From Microdochium bolleyi (lineage: Eukaryota > Ascomycota > Sordariomycetes > Xylariales > Microdochiaceae), in the NCBI GenBank assembly GCA_001566295.1, contig KQ964256.1:1-64000 (forward strand): a stretch of DNA of 64,000 nt, read 5' to 3'. This document shows, piece after piece, positions 31,182 to 43,235 of this stretch. The translations under genes were made by a program, and so were the position numbers. Numbering within the stretch: the first letter of the stretch is position 1; every line of letters starts with the position of its first letter. Below the pieces are notes generated by a model that was not told the DNA's origin, did not search any database, and saw only the letters and a program-made list of their open reading frames with translations.

Positions 31182-31876
31182 GGACAGCCTGACGGCATAG
31201 TACGTCAGAATCGTGAGATTTGAAAAGCTCTTACCACTCAGAGCTGATTGCAACCCACTCTTGCAGTCAATCTTGCATCATAGCTTAGTAAAGCTCGGCG
31301 CACGCACGAGTGCATCACCAAAGATCCTTGCGGTTGCCCACCTGGGCTCGTGTCCATTGGTCACCGCCATCGTGCCTCGTCCTTCGCGCCCGGACAAAGA
31401 CCGGTGGTCATCCTTGCATTTGGCGATGTGGAGGTGCCTGGCTGCCGGAGCCCAGAACTTCACGAATCAAGATCTCTCGCAGCTGAGCTTGTCAACGTCG
31501 ATCCCCCTGAAAAGTGCGATTTCTCGCGACAGCCACGGAGCTGACAGAGCGGCAGTTGCTCGCCCTAGCCGACAAGTGGAGACAGGCCCACGTGAGATAT
31601 CGTCATGACTTTCCAGTTCAACGAATCACGATGCGTCCAACGGACATTTCCGGAGGGTTCCTCGCTGTAGACCAATTGTAACGCTGCCGCCGGAGACAAT
31701 GCTCGGTTTTTATTCATTGCGTAGTGGTCTTTGCACCGTTCGAGGTGGGTTTGCGGCTCGTGCGCATTTCAACGGGCCCAGGAGACGAGGCCCCTATGCC
31801 ATGCACGCGAACCACGAAATATGCATAGTTGTAGATTGTACATTGGGAAATCGTCTCCAATCTCCATCCTATCTTC
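31182..31876. other. Intergenic region
   Basis: Between the amidohydrolase promoter and the 3' end of the catalase gene. No supported gene. Confidence 0.5.
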
Positions 31877-33884
31877 CTACATGTTGTAAACTGGCATCCC
31901 CGGCACCTGGCCAACGAGCTTTTCGTTGGTGGTGGGCTGGAACTTCTTCTCCTTGTACCACTCCTGAGCGCCCTCAGACAGCGTCTCCACCTCCGAGAAT
32001 TCAAAGGACGGTGTGTCCAGGAGCTCATAGATGCCTTGTGCGTACTCTGGCGCGATGTTGTACTGCTGCGCGAGGTATTTCTTCTGTAATTCGAGAGCAA
32101 CAGGCATTAGTCAAGCATACTCGAGTTGACCACGGTCGGACAATTATCGCGCGTGGAAATTCTTACCTGGATTTCTGGGTACTGGACAATGCTCAGGTAC
32201 TTTGCCGTATTCTTGCACGTATTCTCTCTCTCCTGGTCCGTCATGACCCTGCGGTACAGTTCGCGAGCCTGGTCATACTCGCTCTTCTTGCCCTCGTGCC
32301 AGTAGTGGCTCTTGCGGCTGACGATATTGTCATTGACGACGTACGGCGCCTCGGCTGTGTCTGGGCGGAACTTGTGCGCGAAGCTGTTGGGGGCATACTG
32401 CTTGTTCCCTGCGTGGTTCGCGTCCGTGCGCATCGGCCCGTCGAAATTGAGCGAGGCATACGACTTGGCCATGAAGGGGCAGTTGACAGGGATCTGGTGT
32501 AGGTTGACGCCGATACGGTGGTATTGCGCGTCGCGGTAGAAGAACATGCGGAATTGGAGCAGCGGGTCGGGAGAGTCCTCGATGCCCGGAACCATGCTAC
32601 CCGGCGAGAAGGCGGACTGCTCCACGTCACGGTGGAAGTTCTCAGGGTTCTTATTGAGCACGAGGCGGCCAAACTCCTTCATTGGGAATTTGTCGCGCGG
32701 CCAGACCTTGGTGACATCGAAGGGGTCGAAGCCGAGAACGTCCGGGTCGGCCTCGTTCGGCTGCATGACCTGGACCTTGGCCGTCCACTCGATCTCCTCG
32801 CCCTTTTCGATGGCGGACCAGAGATCGCGCTTAGAGTAATCTGGGTCTCTGCCACACATCGCGACGGCTTCCTCGTCTGTGAACGTCTTCTGGCCGTGCT
32901 TCGCAATGAAGTGGTACTTGATGTAGACAAACTCGCCGCTCTTGTTCACCCACTTGAAGGTGTGGCAGCCGTATCCGTGGTTGAAGCGCCAGCCCTGGGG
33001 GGTCCCATGATCGCTGAAGAACATCATGCCGGCGTGGTTGCCCTCGGGTGTATTGGCGAGCAGGTCGAACAGAGCATCAAAGTCCAGCAGGAAGTTGGCT
33101 GGGTTGCGAGATTGAGAGCGGATGACATCCGGACCCTGAATGGGGTCTCGGCAGAAGAAGATGGGCTGTTACACTCAGTCAGTATTGCCCTGGATTCTGT
33201 GCGGTCCTCGCTCTTGTAGTTTGTGACTTACAAAGTTGAGACCGACAATATCGTAGTTGCCCTCGTGGGTGTAGAACTTGATGGCAAAACCGCGAGGATT
33301 GCGGCCCTCATCTGGGAACTCTCGGCCAAATGTGACCGTGGAGAACCGCATGAACACGGGGGTCTTCTCGCCAACGGAGGAGAGGAAGTCCGCCTTGGTA
33401 AGTTCCGAAACCTCCTGCGTGCATTCGAAATACCCGAATGCGCCAGAGCCGCATGGATGGACCATCCGCTCTAGGTTTTTGGACCTGTTAAAGTGCTGCT
33501 GCTTCCTGGAGGACTGTTAGGCGGGCGACAGGGTGACTTCGTCCATTGAAATCACTTACTGCAAAAGGAACGTGTCACTGATGAGAGGAAGGCCGCCGAC
33601 AGTTTTACTGTGTGCACTATAGGGAAGAGTGAGCACAAGTTCTTCCAATATGCTGGAGTAGAGACGCACGGGTCTGGGAACGGGATGCCCTCGTTGTTGG
33701 TAAAATACGGGCCATCATCCTCCCGCTTTCCTCCGGAGGTGACGCCAGAGACTTTGGCGATGATGTCGGCCGGGCCTTCGTTGGCACTTTGCATGTGACT
33801 TATACGCGGTGCGCGTCGGTCGCCCATGACTTCTGCGCCGATCGCATTGGCTGTGGCGAGGAGAGGGTGCTGTTTTGCGTCCAT
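31877..33884 (-). CDS. Monofunctional heme catalase
   Basis: Five exons (33884-33670, 33607-33560, 33505-33232, 33165-32167, 32083-31877) join in frame to 580 residues. Motifs follow the catalase core: the distal-side strand with the catalytic His (ERMVHPCGSGAFGYFE), RFSTVTFGREFPDEGRNPRG, FAIKFYTHEGNYDIVG, FFCRDPIQGPD, FSDHGTPQGWRF, and the proximal heme ligand motif RMFFYRDAQYHR (Arg385, Tyr394). It disproportionates hydrogen peroxide. The loop VHPCGSG differs from the more usual VHAKG/VHARG. There is no signal peptide and no C-terminal peroxisomal tripeptide (ends YNM), so it is probably cytosolic. It lies on the same strand as, and 1.1 kb from, an H2O2-producing AA7 oxidase gene. Confidence 0.93.
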
Positions 33885-35025
33885 TGTGAACAGGCGGGCA
33901 GGCACGCAGGCTCTGAAAGGTTCACTTGTGAATCTGAGGCTCTTGATGCTAGTTTGATCGAGGCACACTGGTCAACATGCTCGGGACTATCAAAGCAGGA
34001 GCAATGCCGCTTAAGAAGACGATGCCCGAAGGAAACCCCACGCGCTACAGCGTCTCATTAGATTCGTCAGTGACGGATCATGGTGACGGCGCCAATGTAT
34101 TGATTTGTGATGACAGCCAATTGTGAAGCAGTCTCCAACCGGTCAGCACTGCACACAAACAATCTGGGAGGACCTTTGCTCCGGGCAGGTGAACTTGACA
34201 CCACAGACCCCGGCTCAATTGGCGAATCATAAAGACTTCCGTCCTTCAGGTAGTGGTCTTGCGCGTGTAACCGTGACGTGTGGATAACGAGACCTTTGAG
34301 CTCTCCCCGCACCAATCCACCTTGATACTTCCAGATCCAGTTTTGCACAGCACTGCCGGAGAGGATACTCCGAGTGATCTATTTCGAGAACTGAATGCGG
34401 AGAATACCTGTCAGACTTGTGAACGGGTTTCTGCTGCTGACATTTGAAGGCTTAAGCCTGCGCCGCCAAGAACAGACAGTGATGAAAGCGAAGGATTCAT
34501 CCCTGACCGGCCTTTTCCGGTGTCCTCTACGCCGGAGCTTTTCCTCCTCAGCCGTCATGACCCTGGACAAAATCCCCACTATGATTGAGTAACATAGTAA
34601 CGGCATGCTAATTCCTTCGAGTTGGTAATTCACGTGGTCACATTGGCAAAAGCTTGTCTGTATGACTACTCAATCGTTCGTTGTGAATCCTTGAGACTTT
34701 CATCCAACGATAACGAGCACATGTCGACATTCATAGATTGCACTCGTCACGGGCTGGCGTACCAGCAGATTGCATTCGAATAAAAGCCACAGGTAAAATT
34801 CCACCATGAATGGCTCCAACTTGATTGTGATGGCGTTTTCTCTCAGGACAGAAATGAAGTATAGGGCACAGAAGATCTATGGAAGAAGTTTCAATGTACT
34901 CAAGCCTGTTTTACTCCCCAGCAACCGTCCACCTTCTGCAGGCAGGGAGGCTTGCCCACGAGTCGATGGACAACTTTCCGCCTCCTTCTCTCCGTCACGA
35001 CGCGAGCAACCAGAGGAGTCGCTCT
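33885..35025. other. Intergenic region
   Basis: 1.1 kb between the catalase start and the 3' end of the AA7 oxidase. No supported gene; short open frames at 34067-34633 lack family resemblance. Confidence 0.5.
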
Positions 35026-36584
35026 CTACTTTCTTGGGATGACAGCCTGGGGGTAGTAGAAGCGGTCGGTGGGGTCAAACTTGGCCTTGATCTTCTCGAG
35101 CCGGGGCAGGTTGACACCGTAGTAGTTCTTGGTAGCAGTCTCGCGGTCCATGCGGGGGTCGGCGTAGTTGATGTACATGCCCCAGTCATTCTTGTCCTGG
35201 GCCTTGGTGATGCTGTTGACCCAGCCGTCAAGGAACTTGAACGAGGTGTCAGGGTAGGTGACGTTGTTGTCGTAGCGGTCGTAGAACTGCATGAGGAAGA
35301 GCTTGTCACGGTGGGGATACGAGGTCTGGTCGTTGGAGATCTTAGAAATCTGCGAGTTGACACCGCCGTGGACGTCGAGCTGGTAGAACCAGAAGCGCTC
35401 GGGCTGGTTCTGGTTGGTGATCTGCCTGGCGACCTTCCAGTAGTAGTCGACAAAGTTCCTGACGGCCTGGCCCTTGATGGACTTGATAGCGAGCGACTTG
35501 GCGTAGAAATTCTCGACCTGTGTGCAAGTTAGCAACAGCGGCAACTCGCGCGGCTCTGGACGTGTCATGGAGTACTTACAGGCTGGGGACCGGTGAAGTC
35601 AATGTGGTCGAAGTTCGAGTAGCTGAGCTGGACCTTGAGCCAGTCCAGGGACTGGGTAGGGTTGACAACGTAGCCGGCGGGCAGCTTGTTGAGGAGGGGC
35701 TGGAAGGCCTTGCGCCACTGCTCGGGGGTGCCGTAGTAGAGACCCTCAATGTTGGCATCGCCCTTGTAGGCACCGACACGGAAGTTGACCTCGCGAGGGG
35801 CGGTCCAGTGGACGTAGTCCTCAACAGCCTCGATACCCTGGACGGTGTTGTTCTCGTTCCAGTTGAGGGTGACGCCGAAACGGGTCAGAACCTTGGGAGT
35901 CTCAAAGGTGGCGAGCTTCCAGACGGCGACGATGCCGAAGTTGGAGCCGGCACCCTTGATTCCCCAGAAGAGGTCGCTGTTCTCCTTGGCGTTGGCCTCG
36001 ACGATGCGGCCGTCGGCGAGGACAACGGTGGCGCCGACGACGGAGTCGACAGCCAGGCCGTGCATGTGCGAGCTGAAGCCGAAACCGCCGTGGGCGAAGT
36101 GGCCGGAGATGCCGACACCGGGGCAGGTGCCGTGGGAGATGGCACGGCCGTACTTCTCAGCCAGGACGGTGGCGAGGTGACCGAGGCGGGCACCCGGCTG
36201 GACGTGAACAACGCCCGTCTTGGCATCGTAGGACGTGACGTCAATCATGCGGTCGAGCTGGATGACGAGGTGTCCGTCCTCACCGCCGAAGCCGAAGGAG
36301 GCGTAGCTGTGACCGCCAGACTTGGCAGAGGCCTTGATGTTGAGCTTCTTGGCGCACTGGACAGCCTTCTGGATGTGAGCCGTGGATCCTACACGGGCAA
36401 TGGCCGTAGGGGTGTACGGCAGGCGGACGTTGAATGCCTCAACATCGCGAGTGTAGTCGGGAGTGCCGGGGATGTCGATCGGGACGCCAGAGGCAGTCAG
36501 GCAGGCCTCGATGGCGCCGCGGGTGACTAAAGCGTCAGCACCGGCGGCGACGAGGCCGAGGGCGATGGCCAGAGTGGAACGCAT
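35026..36584 (-). CDS. Secreted FAD-linked oligosaccharide oxidase (AA7, BBE-type)
   Basis: Two exons (36584-35580, 35517-35026) give 498 residues. Signal peptide MRSTLAIALGLVAAGADA. The VAO-fold FAD domain has SAKSGGHSYASFGFGG with His92 and GTCPGVGISGHFAHGGFG with Cys154, the pair that binds FAD covalently at two points, followed by ADGRIVEANAKENSDLFWGIKGAG. The C-terminus has the berberine-bridge segment ending NYYGVNLPRLEKIKAKFDP. This matches gluco- or chito-oligosaccharide oxidases, which oxidise the reducing end of oligosaccharides outside the cell and release H2O2. Exact sugar preference cannot be read. A TATA box lies about 115 bp upstream. Confidence 0.92.
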
Positions 36585-36695
36585 CTTGAACGAAGGCGAG
36601 TACAGGCGGACGGGGCGGATAGATGGGCAGCGGTGGTGAGGTGGCCTGGGGAACAAGAGATCGGAAGTGATCTTCGGGGTGGAAACAACTTACTC

Positions 36696-36701
36696 TTTAT
36701 A
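36696..36701 (-). promoter_or_regulatory. TATA box of the AA7 oxidase gene
   Basis: TATAAA on the minus strand, about 115 bp upstream of the ATG at 36584. Confidence 0.6.
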
Positions 36702-39700
36702 TCCCGACGCGGCTCGGCCGTGCCCCTCGAGGCCCAGCCAGGAGGTTCGCCGGGCAGCTGTGTTGCCTTGCCCGGCGCCACACAGGCACATCAGCTGAGG
36801 CTCGCCCGGAACGTAGGGAATTCATCCGTGCGAGTTGCGAGGCAGAGGACTTACCAGGGCCATGGTCCAGGAATAACCACTAGCCAAGGCATGTGCATCG
36901 ACACGCTTAGGCCTGGTCTGAGTTGTGCACAGAGAAAAAGAGGCAAAGTGGTGCCTCTGCTGATGCTGAGCTGGTCTGGTGTGTGGGGGGGCTAGACAGC
37001 TAAGACAGGCACAGGCTGTCCTAGGTTCCGCACGTGCAGGCTGCAGGTTCTCCCTCTACCAATTCCTTGCAGACCCTGGCTGCAAAACGTCTGTCGGCGG
37101 CCGTTCCGTCTGAAGGATCGATGGTGCTTGTGGTGGGGGGAGAAGGGCCAGGGCTGGTGGCAGGCATTTACTAAGGCCATCCCCTGCCTGCTTGCTTGCT
37201 TGCTGACTGGGCCCAGCAGGCAAGGCCCTTTATCCGCGACCATGTGCCAAGAAATAGTTACCTGGCCTGGCTGATTTGCATTGGAGAGTTTACCCACGTG
37301 AGAAATGAACAAGTCCTGGGCTGACGTGGACCTCCAACCCTTTGAACTCTACTTGGGCTCTCCCCTGGGTCGGGTCAAGTTGACGCACGCTGGGAAGGTT
37401 TGCATTGTGCTCTGGGCCCGGTCCGACGCAAGCACAATCTCTGGTCATGGTCTGTTCTGCTGGATGCAAGGGAGCAGAGGACGCAGCAGGCAAGCCTGAG
37501 ACCCCCGGATCCTCGGGCGGATCTGCCCGGACGTGGGTCCTGCCGATACAAGAAGGCGGACTGCCAGCTGCCCGTCCCCAGTACGGGAAAGGCCGCGGCT
37601 CGCAGAGGCACTGGCTGGAGGCTCCAGAGTTCCCCATGGGCCGGGGGCGCCATGGGGCAGCCGCCACGCATGGGGAAATGTTGCTTCTGTGCCCCGCGCG
37701 AGACGAAGGTGCTGGCTCGGAGCCCGGAACCAGCGGAAGTTTGCAACCATGTCTGCTTATCACAAGCTCCACAAGGAATATCTAGAGCTTGGAAAAACGG
37801 ATGATGTGCTTGACAGCCTCATTAGCCGGAATGAAGAAGCAGCGCCACAACCTTCGTTAGCGGTCAGGGACCCGATCGGGGCGTGCCCGGTGTGGTGCGG
37901 GTGTGTCCCTCCTCACAGGTTAATTCCGCCCAATCGCCATCGCCACACGGGCCGTTACGCGGGGAGGCGCAGCGCCCTGGCCAGATTCGCGTGCTCGGTG
38001 CCTGGCATCTTGTGCCTTTTCCATTCTTCCAGCTTCCCGGGTGGCGTGGCCGTTGTGCCTCTTGCAAAGCTCGCTTATGCACAAGACAGACAGCAGCCGC
38101 TCGTTCCCGACCTGGCCCTGGATGCATCTGCCACCATCCCGTATTCTTCAGCAGGCCTCTGGGGCGAGGGAGGCCTGGATCGATCGTCCCCAGAGTTGTG
38201 CAGGTTGGGCTGAGAAGAGACCCCGCCCCTATCCCTGTGTCCCGAGGGATCTCTCCTGCCCGGATCTTCAAGTCCGCATCTGCCCTCTTTGGGGTCTGTC
38301 CTATCGACTGGCCCTGTCGTTGTATTAATGACATGCAGCGAGCTGAGGAAGAAACGAAACCTCGGGTCGCTTCACTTCGGCGACGTTGCCCGCCTTGCCA
38401 GCCAGCCAGCAGCGAGCGAGCCTGCCATCTGCACACTCAGCCGACCATCCAACACTGCAGGTACGCAGTCGCCAGGCCGCAGGGATCGGGCAAGGCCTGA
38501 TGAGTCTGTGGGGCGCTCATGTGTTGTGACCTCTTCCGCCTGCGCCGCTGGTGGCTAGCCTGCGGAATCCTGGCTCGCCCGCCACATCAACATTGCCTCG
38601 CATTCCCTCTCCGCAATGTACTTATCAACGAGACTGGTGATGTCGCCATACGACCTGGTCCTGGTGCAGTCCGCTCGCCCAATGCACGACTACTATCCGC
38701 CAATCTGCCCCGAAAGGGCCGCTGCAAGCACACTCACCAATACAGCCAGCCAGCACGCACTGGTGACGGCGCTGTGGCTCGCCGATGCACCTTCCGGAAT
38801 CAGCCAGACGCAGTTTGCTGACAACCTTAAGCTTGTCCGTCGAGCCGGTCGGCCCACGTCTGATTCCCTGCATAGAGCCCTAGTCAGAGTCGCAAGCTGA
38901 GGTCAGCCTGCACTCCACCGGCTGCCCTCGACGCTGACCGCCGACAGATGTGCTGAGTACGACAGCTTACCCACTATCTGCGTCATTCTCCGAGGGACGA
39001 CTCCCGACACATCTGAAGTGCTGTTGCGTTCACCTGTTGCATGTTTGCAGGTGCGCTTATGCTAGAGCAAGCGAAGCAACATCCGGCATGACTGGCGGAC
39101 CCTCAATCTCCGAACCATCAGATGAAGATCTCTCTCTCGACACCAACCAAACCTTAAGCCACGTCCCGGCCAGGATCTGCGAAGGCCACAAGCTCCTGCA
39201 ACGTACACAGTGAGTGGCTTTGTGTGGCAAGCAGCGGAAGGCTGCCTTGGCAATGGGGGCCGTGGGGGGGAAAGCGTCGGCTCCACGGGTTCCAAGCCGT
39301 GAGGCGCTACAGGGGTCACAGCATCCTGCGGGGACCAGTCGCTCCTTGTACATGCAGAGCCGTCAGCCATCGGAAGAGTGAGCCTGTGAGCATATTACTA
39401 CTCCACAGATTTGTGATGCATCGGACCAGAGTGTCTCGCTCGTGCGAAATCACCAAGTCCTGGTGGTTTCGGCCGATTGTGAGCGATTGCGCAAACTGCA
39501 CAGCTTGTGTATTTCGGCCAATGGAAAAGCAGCACGCGTAAAGAGACTTGCGATGGGTGTCTTCACAGGGCGAACGGTTTCATTCATCGTGAATACGATG
39601 CATTTGGAGCTTACACAACTGCAGAGAGTGGTTTAGCAAGACACACACAGGCAGATATGATGGAATGCTTCACGCTCATAGGAGGTGGCTTTTTCTTCGC

Positions 39701-39833
39701 ACGTGAAAGAAGTCCATGAAGCGGAGCGGTTCTTGTTGATTTGTGTTCGGATGCTGCCTGAGCCCGAATGAGAGAAAGATGGATGTACACACTCAGTAGC
39801 ACATTATTGGTGGCATTTGATTTGACGATACTG
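36702..39833. other. 3.1-kb GC-rich stretch without a supported gene
   Basis: Upstream of the AA7 gene. Overlapping open frames up to about 226 codons occur on both strands between 37300 and 38500, but none has a convincing start, introns or family motif, and composition rather than coding explains them. Short tandem runs such as GCTTGCTTGCTTGC (near 37190-37204) occur. A long 5' regulatory region, a non-coding transcript or an unrecognised orphan gene are all possible. Confidence 0.45.
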
Positions 39834-40017
39834 AAAATAAAATAAAATAAAATAAAATAAAATAAAATAAAATAAAATAAAATAAAATAAAATAAAATAA
39901 AATAAAATAAAANNNNNNNNNNAAATAAAATAAAATAAAATAAAATAAAATAAAATAAAATAAAATAAAATAAAATAAAATAAAATAAAATAAAATAAAA
40001 TAAAATAAAATAAAATA
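39834..40017 (+). repeat. AAAAT pentanucleotide microsatellite with assembly gap
   Basis: Perfect tandem AAAAT units (TTTTA on the other strand) over about 184 bp, interrupted only by a run of Ns. The true length is unknown because the gap sits inside the array. Open frames here (poly-FYFIL) are artefacts. Confidence 0.95.
39913..39922. other. Assembly gap (10 N)
   Basis: Ten Ns inside the AAAAT array, most likely a nominal gap length where reads could not span the repeat. Confidence 0.98.
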
Positions 40018-40221
40018 TGATACACACGGAGTAAATGAATCATAATTACCTCTAAAGAATTGTGCTTCAACACCGAGATTGTCAACCCCGTGTCTGTATT
40101 TACTCATCAATATCTTGGAGATACATGAAATATATAATGCGGTGGCGAAGGTCGCTGATGGAAGGCCACAATGTTTGGATTCTGCGATACACAAGACCCC
40201 TCCACCTGAGAACCAGCTTCA

Positions 40222-41412
40222 TTATGCCACGGGCGCATCATATTCCCTCGGTCCTTCGGTGCAGAGCAGAAGGACCGTGGCACCATGACCCAGCCCGAGA
40301 CTTGCCCTGTCATCAAATGCTAGCTGTCGAAGAGCGGCGAGAGTTGCTGCACCGCATGGTCCCACCTTGAGGCCCTGCTCTCCATCTAGCTTCCTCAAGG
40401 CCTCGTGGGCAGATCGGTCTGAGATGACCATGCTGGCATCCACACCATCCCGCAATGCAGGCCAAGCTGTGTCCGACACGTTACCGCATTCCAGGCCCGT
40501 CATAATGGTAGCAGAAGTCGTTTTTGTCACCGTTGAGCCAGCGCGCAGGCTCTCGTGGAGGCATGCTGCGGTCTCCGGCTCGACTGTGAGGATGGCTGTG
40601 CTGGAAGCGTGGTGCTTGAAGTATGTCACCACGGCCTGCGCGAACGAGCCCACGCCTACGGGCACGACAACCAGGTCTGGGGCGACTCCGTGCAGTTGTT
40701 CTCGGGTCTCAACAAGCATGGTGCTATAGCCGTCTACGATCCACTATAGTGTGACGTTGTGTGAGCTCTTGACATGACCCTACCACAAACATCGGCAGGC
40801 AGGCGGGGCATTTAGTACCTGGGGGATTTCTTGATAGTCGCCGAACGCAAAGTCCTGAATGAGGATGCCTGCTTCTTCCATCTGGTCTGCCGCTGCCTGG
40901 GCCTCGAAGATGGCGCCATCGTAGTTGGCCAGGGACTGCAACACAACAGCCCCCTCGCCACGGATGAGAGCGATCGTCGAGTCAGATAGACCTGCAGGAA
41001 CGTGAATCTGAGCGGCTAGACCAAGAATGGCGGCCATGTGGGCGACTGCACGCCCATGGTTGCCGTCGGTGGCTGCGAACAGTGTGAAGTCGCGGCTCGC
41101 GAGTCCTTGCCGCAGTTTCTCCAGGGGTGTGTCTACTGCAAGGCCCAGTCTCTTGGTGAGTTCCCTGTACGTCGCCCATGACGCACCCAGAAACTTGAAC
41201 GATGGCAGTCCGAAGCGGTTGCTCTCGTCCTTGAGGAGCACCTGACCGAACCCCAGCTCGCGAGCTACTGCATCGAGATGGTGTACTGGCGTTGGTTCGT
41301 AACCGTGGAGTGCGCGGTGGAACGCTGCGATTGTCTCGACACGGGGATACCGCGCTGGCCGGTACGACTGCGCGGATTGGTTGAGGAAAAGCGAGTGAGT
41401 GCTGGAACTCAT
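40222..41412 (-). CDS. PLP-dependent diaminopropionate ammonia-lyase-like enzyme
   Basis: Two exons (41412-40819, 40743-40222) give 371 residues. The ATG at 41412 is the first in frame. Fold-type II PLP motifs: LLKDESNRFGLPSFKFLGAS with the Schiff-base Lys73, TDGNHGRAVAHMA (phosphate/substrate loop), PVGVGSFAQAV (the glycine-rich PLP phosphate loop), and TVEPETAACL. The order matches diaminopropionate ammonia-lyase and related D/L-serine or threonine dehydratase-like enzymes, which remove ammonia from 2,3-diaminopropionate to give pyruvate. No signal peptide. The promoter is shared with a divergent homeobox factor 317 bp away. The specific substrate is inferred from the family. Confidence 0.85.
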
Positions 41413-41729
41413 CGCGGTGTAATTTACAGTCGGCTCGTGATCTTGTTGCCTTGCCAATCTCGAGTCTCGACAGTCATTGTCATTGGTTATGCAGTCTGTC
41501 CAGAGGACTGCGGATCAATTAGAGCTGCAGCCGTGCTGCATGGGGCCGGCGCCCTCCGAGGACAACTGGCCGTCATCGGCACTTCCCCTGGCCTATGGGC
41601 TGGGCAAAGTCTTAGTCACACCCTCAACCCTGCCCCTGACTCCGAAACCTTCCATCGTCCCACACCACAGATCAACCACGCCCCTGCGGCAATTGCGAGG
41701 TCACGATCCTTGACTTGGCGGGGCGAGCC
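41413..41729. promoter_or_regulatory. Divergent promoter between PLP enzyme and homeobox factor
   Basis: 317 bp between two divergent ATGs. No TATA box recognised. The short spacing makes shared regulation likely. Confidence 0.4.
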
Positions 41730-43235
41730 ATGGCCCTTTTCTTTGATAATGACCTGCTGGACGGCTGCAGTCAAGACCAAACGCGTATACGCCCAGCGGT
41801 GCACACTGGTGATGAAGAGCAGGGAAGCGATCTCTTCAGTGTGCTGCAGAGCATACTCGGCCACGAGGACGATGACGACGATTTCAACAACCCTCTAGCC
41901 AGTCTAGACACGTCACTCGATCACTTCGTCAGCATGAGTGGTGGCTGGCGCCCGGCCGTCCCCTGCGACTACTGCCAGACAATGCGCATGCAGTGTCTCG
42001 TGCTCCAGACCACGCCGGACAATCCAAACCCCATCACCTCGTGCTCCAGCTGTGCCGCGCTGTTCAAGAGCTGCAGCCTCGCGGAGAAGACCAAGAGGCA
42101 GCCCGCGACGTTTGAGACTGCCGAGCCAGTGACCCTCGGTCAGCTGCATGGAGTTACCGAGGACGACTTGTTCAGCTTTTTCGATGCCGAGCTGGGAATT
42201 GGAGTGCTTCAGGACCAAGGAAGCATCACGACAGCGACAAAACAGCCCGCACTTGATACCTCGTCGCATAAGCGTTCGGCTTCACGACACGTCAGCCGCA
42301 CCAAGGCCCTGAGAGACTGGTTCGTGGCTCACAGCGACAACCCGTATCCGACTAACGAGGAGAAAGATACCCTTTCTCGCACGACAGGATTGAGCCTCGT
42401 GCAGGTCGTCAACTGGTTCGCAAATGCCAGGAGGCGGCAACGCCAGTCAAGCAGGGCGACAAGAAGGCACAGCCGCTTCTCGTACGGGTCGCCCATGCCC
42501 TCGCCGACAGCACGTAGCATGTCGCCCATGCAGCGATGGCGCAACTCTCCGCCTGACCAGGAGGGTGCATCGATCGCCGCAATCGAGAAGGCGATCGGGG
42601 ACCCAGCACAGGCTGTCGACTGGCAGAGTGCTTCTCGGATATCGAGCGGGGGCTCAAGCGTGTCCTCGCTTGCAGACATGGAATCATACGACAGCGGGCT
42701 GAGCTACGCATCGTCCATGTCTCACACCTCGTCACAATCTGGGTTCGGTGAGCATTCGTTCGACTTTCTGGGAACCTCATCCGGCCAGCCCAAGTTGGAC
42801 TACAGAATGCAAAGTGCTGCGATAAGTCATATGCCAAAACCAACGACCAAGGACCGAACACGACACATATGCAAGACCTGTTCTCGACACTTCAAGAAGA
42901 GGTCCGACCTGACACGCCACGAATCATCGATACACTCGGCCAGCAAGCGATCGTGGGTGTGTAGCCTGCCAACACCCGCCGACCAGTCACTTGTCGTGTG
43001 GTCTATCGAGAGCGGCGTGCCGCAGTGCCTCTTGTGCGGGTGCAGTGCGCCAGATGAGGCCCATCTCGGCACACACGAATTTGATGCTTGCGGCGAAAGG
43101 AACCTCTCCGATCGGACTTTCACTCGCAAGGACCACCTGTGGCAGCACCTCCGCAAGTTCCACGGCTGCAAGAGATGGGAAGGGTGGACGCCAGACCTGG
43201 AACGCTTGTCACATGATGCAGACACGAGTGGCTGA
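41730..43235 (+). CDS. Homeobox and C2H2 zinc-finger transcription factor
   Basis: Single exon, 501 residues from the first in-frame ATG. Three DNA-binding-type regions are visible. A Cys-rich N-terminal segment reads PCDYCQTMRMQC then CSSCAALFKSC and resembles an irregular Zn-binding motif. A KN-type homeodomain follows (KALRDWFVAHSDNPYPT to VVNWFANARRRQRQ, with the recognition-helix WFANARRR). C-terminal C2H2 fingers follow: CKTCSRHF...LTRHESSIH and a looser FTRKDHLWQHLRKFH. A Ser-rich linker lies between. This combination is a recognised fungal regulator type acting in the nucleus. Targets are unknown; the divergent PLP enzyme gene is an obvious candidate. Confidence 0.88.
   Translation: MALFFDNDLLDGCSQDQTRIRPAVHTGDEEQGSDLFSVLQSILGHEDDDDDFNNPLASLDTSLDHFVSMSGGWRPAVPCDYCQTMRMQCLVLQTTPDNPNPITSCSSCAALFKSCSLAEKTKRQPATFETAEPVTLGQLHGVTEDDLFSFFDAELGIGVLQDQGSITTATKQPALDTSSHKRSASRHVSRTKALRDWFVAHSDNPYPTNEEKDTLSRTTGLSLVQVVNWFANARRRQRQSSRATRRHSRFSYGSPMPSPTARSMSPMQRWRNSPPDQEGASIAAIEKAIGDPAQAVDWQSASRISSGGSSVSSLADMESYDSGLSYASSMSHTSSQSGFGEHSFDFLGTSSGQPKLDYRMQSAAISHMPKPTTKDRTRHICKTCSRHFKKRSDLTRHESSIHSASKRSWVCSLPTPADQSLVVWSIESGVPQCLLCGCSAPDEAHLGTHEFDACGERNLSDRTFTRKDHLWQHLRKFHGCKRWEGWTPDLERLSHDADTSG

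Noticed and set aside
32518..33219. Plus-strand frame opposite the catalase
   Set aside because: It crosses the catalase intron and core and shows no recognisable protein features.
35520..36530. Plus-strand frame opposite the AA7 oxidase
   Set aside because: Low-complexity antisense shadow; the minus strand carries both covalent-FAD motifs.
37400..38500. Several overlapping frames of 120-226 codons on both strands
   Set aside because: They overlap each other in conflicting frames, are Pro/Arg/Ser-rich and show no family resemblance; GC content explains them.
39611..40194. Frames encoding repeated FYFIL across the AAAAT array
   Set aside because: Pure translation of a microsatellite with Ns inside; not a gene.
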